Assembly (NCBI RefSeq): GCF_001874625.1
Contig: NZ_CP017671.1
Location: forward strand, 3,968,001-4,032,000
Length of the DNA: 64,000 nt
From: Providencia rettgeri
Lineage (GTDB): Bacteria; Pseudomonadota; Gammaproteobacteria; Enterobacterales; Enterobacteriaceae
Reading direction: 5' to 3'
Position 1 is the first letter of the stretch. Each line of letters starts with the position of its first letter. A program made the translations under genes and the position numbers. A model generated the notes under the pieces. That model was not told the DNA's origin. It saw only the letters and a program-made list of their open reading frames with translations, and made no database searches. Positions 48,099-58,804 of the stretch are shown in pieces.

Positions 48099-49493
48099 AT
48101 GAAAAGAAAAAACTTTTTTCTTACCGCTGTAGCAATGAGCCTAGGGTTATCATTAGCCGCTATTCCTGCCGTTAGCAGTGCAGCATTACCCGCTTCATTA
48201 CCCGTAACAGCACAAAGTCAAAATTTACCAAGCCTAGCCCCAATGCTTGAAAAAGTATTACCCGCAGTGGTTAATATTCATGTATCAGGGACTCGTGTAC
48301 AAAATCAACAAATCCCTGAAGAGCTAAAATTCTTTTTTGGCCCAAATGTTCCATCACAACAACAAAGCGTGCGCCCATTTGAAGGGCTTGGTTCCGGTGT
48401 AATTATTGATGCAGAACAAGGGTATATTTTAACTAATAACCATGTAATTGATGGTGCGGACAAAATTCAAATCCAATTAAATGATGGCCGTGAAATCGCG
48501 GTAAAATTGATTGGTAAAGACCCACAAACAGATATCGCATTACTGAAAATCACGAATAACAAAGATATTAAAAACTTAACGGCTGTTAGCATTGCAGATT
48601 CAGATAAACTACGTGTTGGTGATTTTGCTGTCGCAGTTGGTAACCCATTTGGGTTAGGCCAAACGGCAACTTCAGGGATTATCTCAGCATTAGGTCGTAG
48701 TGGATTAAATCTTGAAGGTTTGGAAAACTTTATCCAAACAGATGCCTCAATTAACCGTGGTAACTCAGGTGGTGCATTAGTTAACCTAAATGGTGAGCTA
48801 ATCGGTATTAATACTGCAATATTAGCCCCTGGTGGCGGTAATATCGGTATCGGTTTTGCTATCCCAAGTAATATGGCTAAAAACCTAAGTGAACAACTGA
48901 TTAAACATGGGGAAGTTAAACGCGGTATTTTAGGAATTAAAGGTACGGAGATGAACTCCGATATCGCAAAAGCATTTAACATTGATGCACAACGCGGTGC
49001 CTTTGTAAGTGAAGTTATTCCTAAATCATCTGCGGCTAAAGCGGGTATTAAATCTGGTGACGTCTTAGTCTCAGTTGATGGTAAACGTATTAACAGTTTC
49101 GCTGAGTTGAGAGCTAAAATTGGTACTAGCCAAATAGGTAAAGAAATTACCATTGGCTTAATCCGCTCTGGTAAACCAATTGATGTCAAAGTTGTATTAG
49201 AGAACGATGAAGGTACGGCAACTAAAGCAGAAAAACTAAGTGAATCCTTATTAGGTGCAACTATTTCTAATGCAATTATCAGTAATACCAAAGGTGTCCA
49301 AGTAGATAGCGTGGCTCCAAAATCACCTGCGGCTGCAATTGGCCTAATGAAAGGTGACTTAATCTTTGGTGTCAATGACTCACGTGTGGAGACCATTGAC
49401 CAATTCCGTAAAATTATTGACGGTAAGCCACCAGTGCTGGCAATGAAAGTATTGCGTGATGGGGAAACCTTGTATCTATTAATGAAAAATTAA
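48099..49493 (+). CDS. degQ: Periplasmic serine protease/chaperone DegQ
   Basis: A 464-residue HtrA-family protein. A signal peptide (cleavage near AVSSAA) is followed by a trypsin-like domain with the triad in TNNHVIDGAD (His), PQTDIALLKI (Asp) and NRGNSGGALVN (Ser), and two PDZ domains (about residues 275-365 and 380-460). Position between zapG and degS identifies the degQ locus. The CpxR and sigma-E-like signals upstream resemble degP control, so it may carry the stress role of DegP here. Length lies between DegQ (455) and DegP (474) of E. coli. Confidence 0.93.
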   Translation: MKRKNFFLTAVAMSLGLSLAAIPAVSSAALPASLPVTAQSQNLPSLAPMLEKVLPAVVNIHVSGTRVQNQQIPEELKFFFGPNVPSQQQSVRPFEGLGSGVIIDAEQGYILTNNHVIDGADKIQIQLNDGREIAVKLIGKDPQTDIALLKITNNKDIKNLTAVSIADSDKLRVGDFAVAVGNPFGLGQTATSGIISALGRSGLNLEGLENFIQTDASINRGNSGGALVNLNGELIGINTAILAPGGGNIGIGFAIPSNMAKNLSEQLIKHGEVKRGILGIKGTEMNSDIAKAFNIDAQRGAFVSEVIPKSSAAKAGIKSGDVLVSVDGKRINSFAELRAKIGTSQIGKEITIGLIRSGKPIDVKVVLENDEGTATKAEKLSESLLGATISNAIISNTKGVQVDSVAPKSPAAAIGLMKGDLIFGVNDSRVETIDQFRKIIDGKPPVLAMKVLRDGETLYLLMKN

Positions 49494-49521
49494 TTTATTA
49501 AACTCCATCTTAAAATCAATA

Positions 49522-49559
49522 AAACAGGTACAGTATCACTCTGCTGTGCCTGTTTTTTT
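49522..49559 (+). terminator. Terminator after degQ
   Basis: AACAGGTACAG / CTGTGCCTGTT hairpin followed by TTTTTTA, 28 bp after the degQ stop codon. Confidence 0.88.
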
Positions 49560-49609
49560 ATGTTATGCTCAAGGGTACGTTGAAAAAATAACTGAATGTT
49601 CGATATTTT

Positions 49610-50674
49610 ATGGTTAAGAAGCTAACTTTATCCGTCATGCTTGGCCTGTTAACTGCATTGATTATTATCGTTGCGGTTCCTTCGTTGCGTCCTCAAGGCT
49701 TAGCTGACTTACTGTATGGTAAAACAAATAGCGAACCCGTCAGTTATAATAAAGCTGTGCGCCGTGCGGCTCCAGCTGTAGTGTATGTGTATAGTAGTTC
49801 CAAGGGCAGTTTTTCCCAATCTGGTCGTGAACTAAAATCTCTCGGTTCTGGCGTAATCATGAGCCCAAATGGCTATATCATTACGAATAAACATGTTGTT
49901 GATAACCCAGACCAAATCCTTGTAGCCTTACAAGATGGCGCTATCTTTGATGCCTTGTTAGTCGGTTCGGATTCATTAACTGACCTCGCTGTGCTTAAGA
50001 TAGACGCAGACAACCTGCCTGTAATCCCCATTAACACCAAGCGTGTTACCCATGTTGGTGACGTCGTTCTTGCTATTGGTAACCCCTATAATATTGGTCA
50101 AACCGTCACCCAAGGTATTATTAGCGCAACTGGCCGTGTAGGGCTAAGCTCAACACGCCGACAAAACTTCCTACAAACTGATGCTTCAATTAATTCAGGT
50201 AACTCAGGTGGTGCATTAATCAATACTGAAGGGGAATTAGTTGGTATTAACACGCTTTCATTTACCGCAGGCCAAGGTATTAGCTCTGAAGGGCTAAGTT
50301 TTGCTATTCCAACGGCACTAGCGACTAAAATCATGGATAAACTAATCCGTGATGGTCGGGTGATCCGTGGTTACATTGGGATCACCGCCCGCGAACTACC
50401 ACAAATTAGGTCAAACAATAATAATATCAATCAAATACAAGGTTTACGTGTTTTCCAAGTGGCTCCGAATGGGCCTGCCGCCAAAGCGGGGATTTTGCAA
50501 GGTGATATTGTTTTATCCGTTGATGGTAAGCCTGCCATTTCTGCGGCAGAAACCATGGATTTAGTGGCTGAAATTCGCCCCGGAAGTAAAGCCGCAGTAC
50601 AAATATTACGGGATGGCGAAGTCAAAAATATTGATGTTATTATTGAGGAAATCCCTGAAGGCCAAGCGGGTTAA
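49610..50674 (+). CDS. degS: Site-1 protease DegS of the sigma-E cascade
   Basis: A 354-residue membrane-anchored HtrA protease that cuts RseA when it binds misfolded outer-membrane protein tails, releasing sigma-E. A single N-terminal membrane helix (residues 5-25) replaces the signal peptide. The triad is in TNKHVVDNPD, SLTDLAVLKI and NSGNSGGALIN, followed by one PDZ domain. It follows degQ by 116 bp behind a terminator, so it likely has its own promoter. Confidence 0.96.
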   Translation: MVKKLTLSVMLGLLTALIIIVAVPSLRPQGLADLLYGKTNSEPVSYNKAVRRAAPAVVYVYSSSKGSFSQSGRELKSLGSGVIMSPNGYIITNKHVVDNPDQILVALQDGAIFDALLVGSDSLTDLAVLKIDADNLPVIPINTKRVTHVGDVVLAIGNPYNIGQTVTQGIISATGRVGLSSTRRQNFLQTDASINSGNSGGALINTEGELVGINTLSFTAGQGISSEGLSFAIPTALATKIMDKLIRDGRVIRGYIGITARELPQIRSNNNNINQIQGLRVFQVAPNGPAAKAGILQGDIVLSVDGKPAISAAETMDLVAEIRPGSKAAVQILRDGEVKNIDVIIEEIPEGQAG

Positions 50675-50695
50675 TTTATTCATTCTCTTTGTAAT

Positions 50696-50732
50696 AAAAA
50701 AGGTTGTTCCATTCGAAGAACAACCTTTTTTT
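50696..50732. terminator. Bidirectional terminator between degS and murA
   Basis: AAAAAGGTTGTTC / GAACAACCTTTTT hairpin with A-run before and T-run after, between convergent genes. Confidence 0.92.
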
Positions 50733-50782
50733 GGGTTTAACTAAGTCAATAGGTTTACTACCGACCTGTGCTAACAATATGA

Positions 50783-52045
<1,263 letters not shown>

Positions 52046-52097
52046 TCAAGTGTTCTCGTATGTCGAATTTTACAGGCTGTTCGCTTAGGCTTTGAAA

Positions 52098-52352
52098 TCA
52101 AAGACCACTAAGTTTACGATCGCGCTCCCATTGCGCAGGGGTGTACGCTTTAATTGATAAAGCATGAATGCGGTTATCCGCAATATACTCCATCAAAGGC
52201 GCATAAATTGCTTGCTGTTGCTTAACACGACTCATGCCGTCAAACATGTCACCGACGGCAATAACCTGAAAGTGGCTGCCATCACCAGTAACAATAGCCT
52301 CATCCAGAGACAGCTTATCCATCAATACTTGCTTAATTTCGTTGGTATCCAT
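52098..52352 (-). CDS. ibaG: BolA-family protein IbaG
   Basis: An 84-residue BolA-like protein ([20 protein letters not shown], then [20 protein letters not shown]) that binds glutaredoxin-ligated 2Fe-2S clusters and is linked to acid tolerance. It lies 52 bp before murA on the same strand. The position and length are as in E. coli. Confidence 0.94.
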   Translation of the reverse strand: MDTNEIKQVLMDKLSLDEAIVTGDGSHFQVIAVGDMFDGMSRVKQQQAIYAPLMEYIADNRIHALSIKAYTPAQWERDRKLSGL

Positions 52353-52494
52353 AATGACTCAATTTTATTAATTATTTGTGATTTATAATATTACCCTAAC
52401 TCACCATGTTTCGTTGCCTATATCAAAACATCGTAATCGGAGCAGTCAAGGCAAGACCCTATCCTAAAGGATTAAGCTTAACACTTAAACCAAA

Positions 52495-52530
52495 GAAAAC
52501 GCCTCTCGAGCTGAAAAGCACATAGAGGCG
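52495..52530 (-). terminator. Terminator-like hairpin after the mla genes
   Basis: On the minus strand CGCCTCTATG and GAGAGGCG pair around a 13-base loop, followed by TTTTCTTT, about 40 bp after mlaB. It may divide the mla message from ibaG-murA. Confidence 0.6.
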
Positions 52531-52570
52531 CTTATTTTTACATAACTTGACTTAGTTTAGGACATTTAAC

Positions 52571-52861
52571 CTAACTCGCAATCACCGTTTGAACCCCATA
52601 TAGTTCAATCAATGTTTTCAAGTTCTCACTAATACCAGTAATACTCAGCGAGCGGTTCTTAGCTTGGAACTCGCCTTTTAAACGAACTAGCATCGCAAGA
52701 CCTGCAGAGTCAACATGTGTTAAACCGGATACATTGATATTACCTATGCTTTCTAGTAATACCGTCTTTTTATCCCAAAACACCATTAAAGAATCGCGGT
52801 CTAACGTCCCCGTTAGATGCAATGTCATTTCTGTTTGTTCCCATGCTAACGGGTGGCTCAT
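52571..52861 (-). CDS. mlaB: STAS-domain protein MlaB
   Basis: A 96-residue STAS-domain protein that binds MlaF in the cytoplasm and stabilises the MlaFEDB lipid transporter. NVSGLTHVDSAGLAMLVRLK carries the conserved Asp-Ser of the STAS switch. It starts 1 bp before the end of the mlaC reading block, tightly coupled. Confidence 0.94.
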   Translation of the reverse strand: MSHPLAWEQTEMTLHLTGTLDRDSLMVFWDKKTVLLESIGNINVSGLTHVDSAGLAMLVRLKGEFQAKNRSLSITGISENLKTLIELYGVQTVIAS

Positions 52862-52862
52862 A

Positions 52863-53492
52863 TTACTTTTTCTCTTCTAAAGTAATCGGGGCTTTTGCGC
52901 TAGCTTCTAACTGTTTTGTTAGGCCATCAACGCCTTGCTTACGTAAAATATCACCCCATTCGTTTTGTTTGGTGGTGATCATGCTCACACCTTCTGCAAT
53001 CATGTCGTACGCTTGCCAGTAACCTGTTTTACTATTTTTACGCCATTGGAAATCTAGACGTACAGGTGGGCGACCATTGGTGTCAACGATTGTTACACGG
53101 ATAGCAACAATGTTTTTATCCCCGATAGGTTGCTCTGGTGCAATCTGATAAGTTTGCCCATGATACATCGCTAATGCCTGGCCATAAACCTGTTCTAGAT
53201 AAGCTTCGAATGCTTTGAAGTAAGCTTCACGCTGCGCTGGGGTTGCACCTTTATAGTAGGTGCCTAACACTAAAGCGCCCGCATATTTAATTTGAACATA
53301 AGGCAAAAGCTCTTCACGAACAATCGTTCTTAAATACTCAGGATCTTGCTTAATTTTCGGCTGTTCTGCTTTTAATCGATTAAAAGTTTTCGCTGCCGCT
53401 TCATCCATTAATTTATAAGGGTTGGTTTGGTCTACCGCCATAGCAAATGGAGCAATAACAAGCATGGCAACCATCATTAAACGTTTAAACAT
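52863..53492 (-). CDS. mlaC: Periplasmic phospholipid shuttle MlaC
   Basis: A 209-residue periplasmic protein with a signal peptide ([10 protein letters not shown], cleavage near residue 19) that carries phospholipids between the MlaA-porin complex and Mla[25 protein letters not shown] and [20 protein letters not shown] are typical. It follows mlaD by 35 bp. Confidence 0.96.
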   Translation of the reverse strand: MFKRLMMVAMLVIAPFAMAVDQTNPYKLMDEAAAKTFNRLKAEQPKIKQDPEYLRTIVREELLPYVQIKYAGALVLGTYYKGATPAQREAYFKAFEAYLEQVYGQALAMYHGQTYQIAPEQPIGDKNIVAIRVTIVDTNGRPPVRLDFQWRKNSKTGYWQAYDMIAEGVSMITTKQNEWGDILRKQGVDGLTKQLEASAKAPITLEEKK

Positions 53493-53527
53493 AATTAATT
53501 CCTTTACTATTCAAAGAGAGCTTCAAA

Positions 53528-54025
53528 TTACTCTGTCGCTGGCTCTGTACCTTGACTATCACCACTCTTATACAAGAACTGTCCGATGAGATCCTCTAGC
53601 ACCATGGCAGGCTTAGTGTCTTCTAGACGCCCGCCATTTTTCAATATTGCAATACCTAACTCTTCATCGTCTGGGCCAATATTCATTGCGATATATTGCT
53701 CCCCTAGTAACCCAGAAGTACGAATTGAAAGTGAGCTAGAGTCAGGAATATTGTCGTACTCGCTCAATAAATCAATTTTAACTTCGGGAATATAGTTTTT
53801 TTTGTCTAAAGTGATACTGGCAACTCGACCAATAACCACCCCACCGACTTTAATTGGTGAGCCTTCTTTTAAACCTCCAATGTTTTCAAAAGAGGCAGAG
53901 ATTTGGTAGGTAGATTGGCTCCCAATCGACTTCAAATCAGCAACTTTTAAACACAAAAAAATGATTGCGGCTATCGCCAGCAACATAAAACAACCCACCC
54001 ATATTTCACTTTTTTTACTTTGCAT
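53528..54025 (-). CDS. mlaD: MCE-domain lipid-transport protein MlaD
   Basis: A 165-residue inner-membrane protein with one N-terminal helix (about residues 7-27) and an MCE domain (SASFENIGGLKEGSPIKVGG, SSLSIRTSGLLGEQYIAMNI) that forms the hexameric periplasmic ring of MlaFEDB. It is slightly shorter than E. coli MlaD (183) at the C-terminal tail. It lies 3 bp after mlaE. Confidence 0.96.
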   Translation of the reverse strand: MQSKKSEIWVGCFMLLAIAAIIFLCLKVADLKSIGSQSTYQISASFENIGGLKEGSPIKVGGVVIGRVASITLDKKNYIPEVKIDLLSEYDNIPDSSSLSIRTSGLLGEQYIAMNIGPDDEELGIAILKNGGRLEDTKPAMVLEDLIGQFLYKSGDSQGTEPATE

Positions 54026-54028
54026 GAC

Positions 54029-54811
54029 TTAGTTCCCAAACATCAGTGCGGTAAGTACGAAATCCAGTCCTAAAACAGACAATGATGCATGCACAACGGT
54101 TCGTGTTGTTGCTTGACTTATCCCTTCAGAAGTGGGGATTGCATCATAGCCATTAAATAGCGCTATCCAAGTTACTGTTAAAGCAAAAACTAAGCTTTTA
54201 ATCACACAGTTAACCAAATCTAGCCGCCAATCAATTGAGGATTGCATTGACGCCCAGAAAAAACCTTCATCGATACCCTTCCAATCAACACCAACCAATG
54301 CGCCGCCTAAGATACCGACAGCAACAAAAATCAGTGATAACAATGGCATACTAATAAAACCAGCCCAAAAACGCGGAGCAATGACTCGCCTTAAAGGGTC
54401 AACTGCCATCATTTCAAGGCTAGAGATTTGTTCAGTTGCTTTCATTAGACCAATTTCGGCTGTTAATGCTGACCCTGCCCGCCCAGCAAATAATAGAGCT
54501 GTCACAACAGGACCAAGTTCACGTAATAGGGAAAGCGCCACCATCATCCCTAAGCTTGCCTCTGCACTAAATGTTGTCAGGACAAGGTAACCTTGTAACC
54601 CAAGAACCATTCCAATAAACAAACCTGAAACAGCAACTATCAGTAAAGACTGTACGCCAATGGCATACAATTGTTTCATCAATAATGGCCACTGTTTACG
54701 AAACTCTGGTTTGCCAAGTAAAGCGCGAAACAGCATATAACCAGCTCGACCAAACGCAGAAAAAATATCAATCCATCGGCGTCCGAAGGCTGCGATCGCC
54801 TTTATTATCAT
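54029..54811 (-). CDS. mlaE: Lipid ABC transporter permease MlaE
   Basis: A 260-residue permease of the MlaE family with about five membrane helices, through which phospholipids pass between membranes. [20 protein letters not shown] and [20 protein letters not shown] are the family motifs, including the coupling helix. It begins 6 bp after mlaF. Confidence 0.97.
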   Translation of the reverse strand: MIIKAIAAFGRRWIDIFSAFGRAGYMLFRALLGKPEFRKQWPLLMKQLYAIGVQSLLIVAVSGLFIGMVLGLQGYLVLTTFSAEASLGMMVALSLLRELGPVVTALLFAGRAGSALTAEIGLMKATEQISSLEMMAVDPLRRVIAPRFWAGFISMPLLSLIFVAVGILGGALVGVDWKGIDEGFFWASMQSSIDWRLDLVNCVIKSLVFALTVTWIALFNGYDAIPTSEGISQATTRTVVHASLSVLGLDFVLTALMFGN

Positions 54812-54817
54812 CTTATT

Positions 54818-55621
54818 TTACCCTAATAAATCAGCCAGATAATCATTGGCGGGAAAACGGAATGGTACCGGACCATCGGCAATACCATCAAGGAATTGCC
54901 GCACACGGGGATCTCGATTTTCACGTAATTCATCCCCTGAGCCATGTGCAATAACATGCTGCTGCGCAACAATATATGCTTTATCAGCGATGCTCAACAC
55001 TTCTGGAACATCATGGGATACAACGACACATGTTACCCCAAGTGCTTGATTAAGCTCATCGATCAGTTTGACTAAAACCCCCATTGTTATCGGGTCTTGC
55101 CCCACAAAAGGTTCATCAAACATAATTAAATCAGGATCAAGAGCAATTGCCCGAGCTAAAGCCGCACGTCGCGCCATACCACCAGATAACTCAGACGGCA
55201 TTAGCTTTGCTGCGCCACGTAACCCGACGGCTTCTAATTTCATCATTACTGTAGTATGAATCAAAGATTCCGATAAATTAGTATGTTCACGCAGTGGAAA
55301 AGCGACGTTATTAAATACGTCCATATCCGTAAATAAAGCACCTGACTGGAATAACATGCTCATTTTTTTACGTGATTGGTACAGCTTTGAACGTGACAAA
55401 CTAGGAATGTTATCACCATCAAACCAAATTTCACCTTCATTTGGTCTTAATTGACCACCAATCAAGCGCAGCAGTGTGGTTTTACCGATCCCTGATGGCC
55501 CCATAATCGCCGTAATTTTCCCACGAGGAACTGTTAGGTTAATATTTTCAAATATTTTCCGACTTCCTCGAGTAAAGGACATGTTCCGAACTTCAATTAA
55601 GTTGTCTGTCTGTGCTTGCAT
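54818..55621 (-). CDS. mlaF: Lipid ABC transporter ATPase MlaF
   Basis: A 267-residue ABC ATPase energising MlaFEDB, which maintains outer-membrane lipid asymmetry. Walker A is GPSGIGKTT, signature LSGGMARRAALARAI, Walker B DLIMFDEPFVGQD, and the H-loop VVVSHDVPEV. First gene of the operon; in E. coli the calcium/sodium exchanger gene yrbG and kdsD lie upstream, but here a 465-bp gap leads directly to kdsD. Confidence 0.97.
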   Translation of the reverse strand: MQAQTDNLIEVRNMSFTRGSRKIFENINLTVPRGKITAIMGPSGIGKTTLLRLIGGQLRPNEGEIWFDGDNIPSLSRSKLYQSRKKMSMLFQSGALFTDMDVFNNVAFPLREHTNLSESLIHTTVMMKLEAVGLRGAAKLMPSELSGGMARRAALARAIALDPDLIMFDEPFVGQDPITMGVLVKLIDELNQALGVTCVVVSHDVPEVLSIADKAYIVAQQHVIAHGSGDELRENRDPRVRQFLDGIADGPVPFRFPANDYLADLLG

Positions 55622-56086
55622 TGTTAAATAACTCGTTATACATCGTGCTTGAATATTTTTTATCCGTTCAGATGTTACCGAAAGATAAACTGAAAATCGT
55701 CAAATATCACAACCAAATAGAATTTATAGTATTATAGCGTCGAAAATGTGACTTTTAGTGTTACAACTGTATATTTATATAAATGAAACAGGCTATAAAC
55801 AATAGTATTTACTTATAATCAGTAAAAATTATCAGTAAAAACAGCAGACAGCTCTTAGAATTCCGTAATTTATTGTACTTAAGAATACGCGAATTTACCC
55901 ATGTTTTTTTGGTCCAAGATGCTATGGGATCTCACTTTACATACCAATTAAACATCGTCTCGCAATGAAATAACAATTAGACGCAAAACTATCCTTAAAG
56001 ATAGCTTAACAGACAAAATACTTACTGATACTAAGTATTCGTTATACAATTTAATTCCGCTTATCCGATTAACTTAAAAGCTACGC
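55622..56086 (+). other. Intergenic region between divergent mlaF and kdsD
   Basis: This 465-bp A+T-rich stretch contains no supportable gene and no visible trace of yrbG, which lies between these genes in E. coli. It should contain the promoters of the mla operon and the kdsD-lpt-rpoN operon. Several TAT-rich stretches could serve, and I cannot single one out. Confidence 0.55.
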
Positions 56087-57067
56087 ATGGAACTAGAAAT
56101 GTCAAACTTCGATTTTCAGAAAGTAGGTAAAGAAGTTCTCCATATCGAACACGAAGGTATAAAAAACCTTGAGCAATACATCAATACAGACTTTGACCGC
56201 GCTTGCCAGCTTATTTTTGGCTGTGAAGGGAAAGTCGTCGTTATGGGGATGGGAAAATCGGGGCATATTGGCCGTAAAATTGCCGCTACACTCGCAAGTA
56301 CAGGGACACCTTCGTTTTTTGTTCACCCCGGAGAGGCCAGCCATGGTGACCTCGGGATGATTACCCATAAAGATGTCGTGTTAGCTATTTCCAACTCCGG
56401 TGAATCAGGGGAGATTTTAGCTTTACTTCCTGTTTTAAAAAGAATTAAGGTTCCCTTAATCTGTATGACCAACAACCCTGATAGTAATATGGGGAAATAT
56501 GCTGATGTCCATTTGTGTATAAAAGTGCCACAAGAAGCGTGCCCTCTAGGACTTGCACCAACCACGAGTACGACTGCAACACTGGTCATGGGTGATGCAC
56601 TCGCGATAGCCTTGTTAACCGCTCGAGGTTTTACAGCTAATGACTTTGCACTTTCTCACCCAGGCGGCGCACTAGGGCGCAAACTTTTACTCTTAGTTCG
56701 TGATTTAATGAATACGGGTGATGATATCCCCCATATTCCTAAAAGCGCGTCTTTGCGTGAGGCTTTAGTCGAAATTACACGCAAAAAACTTGGAATGACC
56801 GTTATTTGTGATGACAACATGAATATTGAAGGCATTTTCACTGATGGGGATTTACGCCGTATATTTGATATGGGTATTGACTTAAATAATGCTAAAATTG
56901 CCGACTTGATGACCCCTGGAGGTATCCGCGTTTCTCCAAATCTGTTGGCTGTTGAAGCCCTTAATTTAATGCAATCTAAACATGTTACATCTTTATTAGT
57001 TGCCGATGGTAATCAATTAGTGGGTGTGCTACATATGCATGATTTGCTTCAAGCGGGTGTTGTATAA
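56087..57067 (+). CDS. kdsD: D-arabinose 5-phosphate isomerase KdsD
   Basis: A 326-residue isomerase that makes arabinose 5-phosphate for KDO synthesis. An N-terminal SIS domain (GKVVVMGMGKSGHIGRKIAA, AISNSGESGEI) is followed by two CBS domains (VICDDNMNIEGIFTDGDLRR, MQSKHVTSLLVADGNQLVGV). ATG 56099 (SNFDFQKVGKEVLHIEHEG), preceded by GGAACTAGAA, is an alternative start and may be the real one. First gene of the KDO/LPS-transport/rpoN series. Confidence 0.95.
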   Translation: MELEMSNFDFQKVGKEVLHIEHEGIKNLEQYINTDFDRACQLIFGCEGKVVVMGMGKSGHIGRKIAATLASTGTPSFFVHPGEASHGDLGMITHKDVVLAISNSGESGEILALLPVLKRIKVPLICMTNNPDSNMGKYADVHLCIKVPQEACPLGLAPTTSTTATLVMGDALAIALLTARGFTANDFALSHPGGALGRKLLLLVRDLMNTGDDIPHIPKSASLREALVEITRKKLGMTVICDDNMNIEGIFTDGDLRRIFDMGIDLNNAKIADLMTPGGIRVSPNLLAVEALNLMQSKHVTSLLVADGNQLVGVLHMHDLLQAGVV

Positions 57068-57081
57068 CATAAGGAAATACA

Positions 57082-57642
57082 ATGAATTCGGGAAATATAG
57101 AAACCTGCTATGGCCCTGTTGCCAGCGCCATACTCACAAAAGCAGCAAAAGTGAAATTACTGATCTGCGATGTGGATGGTGTAATGTCTGATGGTTTGAT
57201 TTATATGGGAAATAATGGCGAAGAGCTTAAAGCTTTTAATGTTCGTGATGGCTATGGTATCCGCTGCCTATTAACATCAAATATTGAAGTTGCCATTATC
57301 ACAGGTAGAAAAGCCAAACTCCTTGAAGATAGAGCACAAACACTAGGCATTACATATCTTTACCAAGGGCAAAGCGATAAGCTTTTGGCGTATCAGCAAC
57401 TGTTAGATACACTACAACTATCAGATGAACAAATAGCTTATATTGGGGACGATCTGATCGACTGGCCAGTTATGGCAAAAGTAGGCTTATCTGTCGCCGT
57501 AGCGGATGCACATCCGTTGTTACTGCCAAAAGCTGATTACATCACCCGACTTGGTGGTGGCAAAGGTGCAGTCCGCGAACTTTGTGACCTTATTCTTCTT
57601 TCTCAAGGTAAATTAGAAGAAGCGAAAGGTTTATCAATATAA
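57082..57642 (+). CDS. kdsC: KDO 8-phosphate phosphatase KdsC
   Basis: A 186-residue HAD-superfamily phosphatase, C0 type without cap domain, acting as a tetramer. The nucleophile motif is LLICDVDGVMSDG, motif II is in AIITGRKAKL and the late Asp pair in AYIGDDLIDWPVM. It releases phosphate from KDO 8-phosphate. Starts 14 bp after kdsD. Confidence 0.96.
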   Translation: MNSGNIETCYGPVASAILTKAAKVKLLICDVDGVMSDGLIYMGNNGEELKAFNVRDGYGIRCLLTSNIEVAIITGRKAKLLEDRAQTLGITYLYQGQSDKLLAYQQLLDTLQLSDEQIAYIGDDLIDWPVMAKVGLSVAVADAHPLLLPKADYITRLGGGKGAVRELCDLILLSQGKLEEAKGLSI

Positions 57643-57658
57643 CGAATAGATTAAATTC

Positions 57659-58234
57659 ATGAGCAATGCGAAGAAGTGGTTAATCATTATTTTATCCTTG
57701 ATTGCATTAGGGCTTATTGGCTGGAACTTAGCCGGTAATGATGCTATTAACCCAGAGGATAAAGTAATTAATGATGGGCAACCTAATTATCAAACTGATG
57801 ATTCGGTGACTTTTGTCTATAATCCAGCGGGAAATTTAGCTTATAAGCTCGTATCAGATAAAATAGATAACTACACTGAAGGGAAAATCACTTGGTTTTC
57901 AAAACCTGTTTTAACCACTTATAACGAGGCAGGTCAGCCTACATGGACGGTCAAAGCCTTCAAAGCCAGATTAACAAACGATAGAATTCTCTATCTATAT
58001 AGTGATGTTCAGGTCGATAGCTTAACTAAAGAGTCACAGATCCAACGAATTACAACTGAAAGTGCAGTTGTCAATTTGACAACACAAGACGTTTCATCTG
58101 ACGATAAAGTGACCATTATTGGACATGGTCTAAATTCAACGGGCTTGAAAATGAAGGGGAACCTCCGTACAAGAACGGCTGAATTAATCGAAGATGTAAA
58201 AACTCATTATGTGTTACAACCAGAAGAGCATTAA
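57659..58234 (+). CDS. lptC: LPS export protein LptC
   Basis: A 191-residue bitopic protein: an N-terminal helix (WLIIILSLIALGLIGWNLAG) and a periplasmic beta-jellyroll (ITWFSKPVLTTYNEAGQPTW, TTESAVVNLTTQDVSSDDKV). It joins LptB2FG to the LptA bridge. The next gene begins 1 bp after its stop codon. Confidence 0.95.
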   Translation: MSNAKKWLIIILSLIALGLIGWNLAGNDAINPEDKVINDGQPNYQTDDSVTFVYNPAGNLAYKLVSDKIDNYTEGKITWFSKPVLTTYNEAGQPTWTVKAFKARLTNDRILYLYSDVQVDSLTKESQIQRITTESAVVNLTTQDVSSDDKVTIIGHGLNSTGLKMKGNLRTRTAELIEDVKTHYVLQPEEH

Positions 58235-58235
58235 A

Positions 58236-58799
58236 ATGAATCAAGTAACTAAGAAGCGTTTTATTCAAGGGGCTGTTGCCAGTGCAATGTTAGCTCTTAG
58301 CCTACCTGCGGTAGCACTGAAAAGCGATACACAGCAGCCAATGACGATTAATTCGGTCAAACAATCTCTTGATTTAGAAAAAAACGTCACCACCTTTACA
58401 GATGACGTGATCATTAAACAAGGCTCAATTGATATTCGAGCCAATAAAGTGGTTGTGACTCGTCCAAGCAGTGACTCTGATAAAATAATTGTTGAAGCGT
58501 TTGGTAGCCCAGTCACGTTTTATCAATTACAAGATGATGGTAAACCAATTAAAGGGCATGCAAGTAAGGCACGCTATGAGGTTGATAAGCAGCTCGTTAC
58601 ACTAACGGGTAATGCATACCTCGAGCAGTTAGATAGCAATATCCAAGGTGATAAAATCACCTATTTGGTGCCGACGCAACAAATGGAAGCATTTAGTGAT
58701 AAGGGCAAACGCGTAACAACTGTGTTACTCCCAGCACAATTGCAAGAAAAAGGCCCAGCGGCGAAAAATTCATCAGCAACTACGAGTAAGAGTAAATAA
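58236..58799 (+). CDS. lptA: Periplasmic LPS bridge protein LptA
   Basis: A 187-residue periplasmic protein with a signal peptide ([11 protein letters not shown]) and the OstA-like jellyroll ([40 protein letters not shown]) that polymerises into the LPS bridge. ATG 58236 is chosen, since the frame upstream lies within lptC. The C-terminal tail is Ser/Ala/Lys-rich. Confidence 0.95.
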   Translation: MNQVTKKRFIQGAVASAMLALSLPAVALKSDTQQPMTINSVKQSLDLEKNVTTFTDDVIIKQGSIDIRANKVVVTRPSSDSDKIIVEAFGSPVTFYQLQDDGKPIKGHASKARYEVDKQLVTLTGNAYLEQLDSNIQGDKITYLVPTQQMEAFSDKGKRVTTVLLPAQLQEKGPAAKNSSATTSKSK

Positions 58800-58804
58800 T
58801 CGTT

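Noticed and set aside
48467-49396. 309-codon ORF on the minus strand
   Set aside because: Antisense shadow of degQ, whose catalytic triad and PDZ domains are intact.
58158-58185. Sigma-E promoter inside lptC for lptA
   Set aside because: GGAACCT is present but the candidate -10 is only about 13 bases away, too close for sigma-E.
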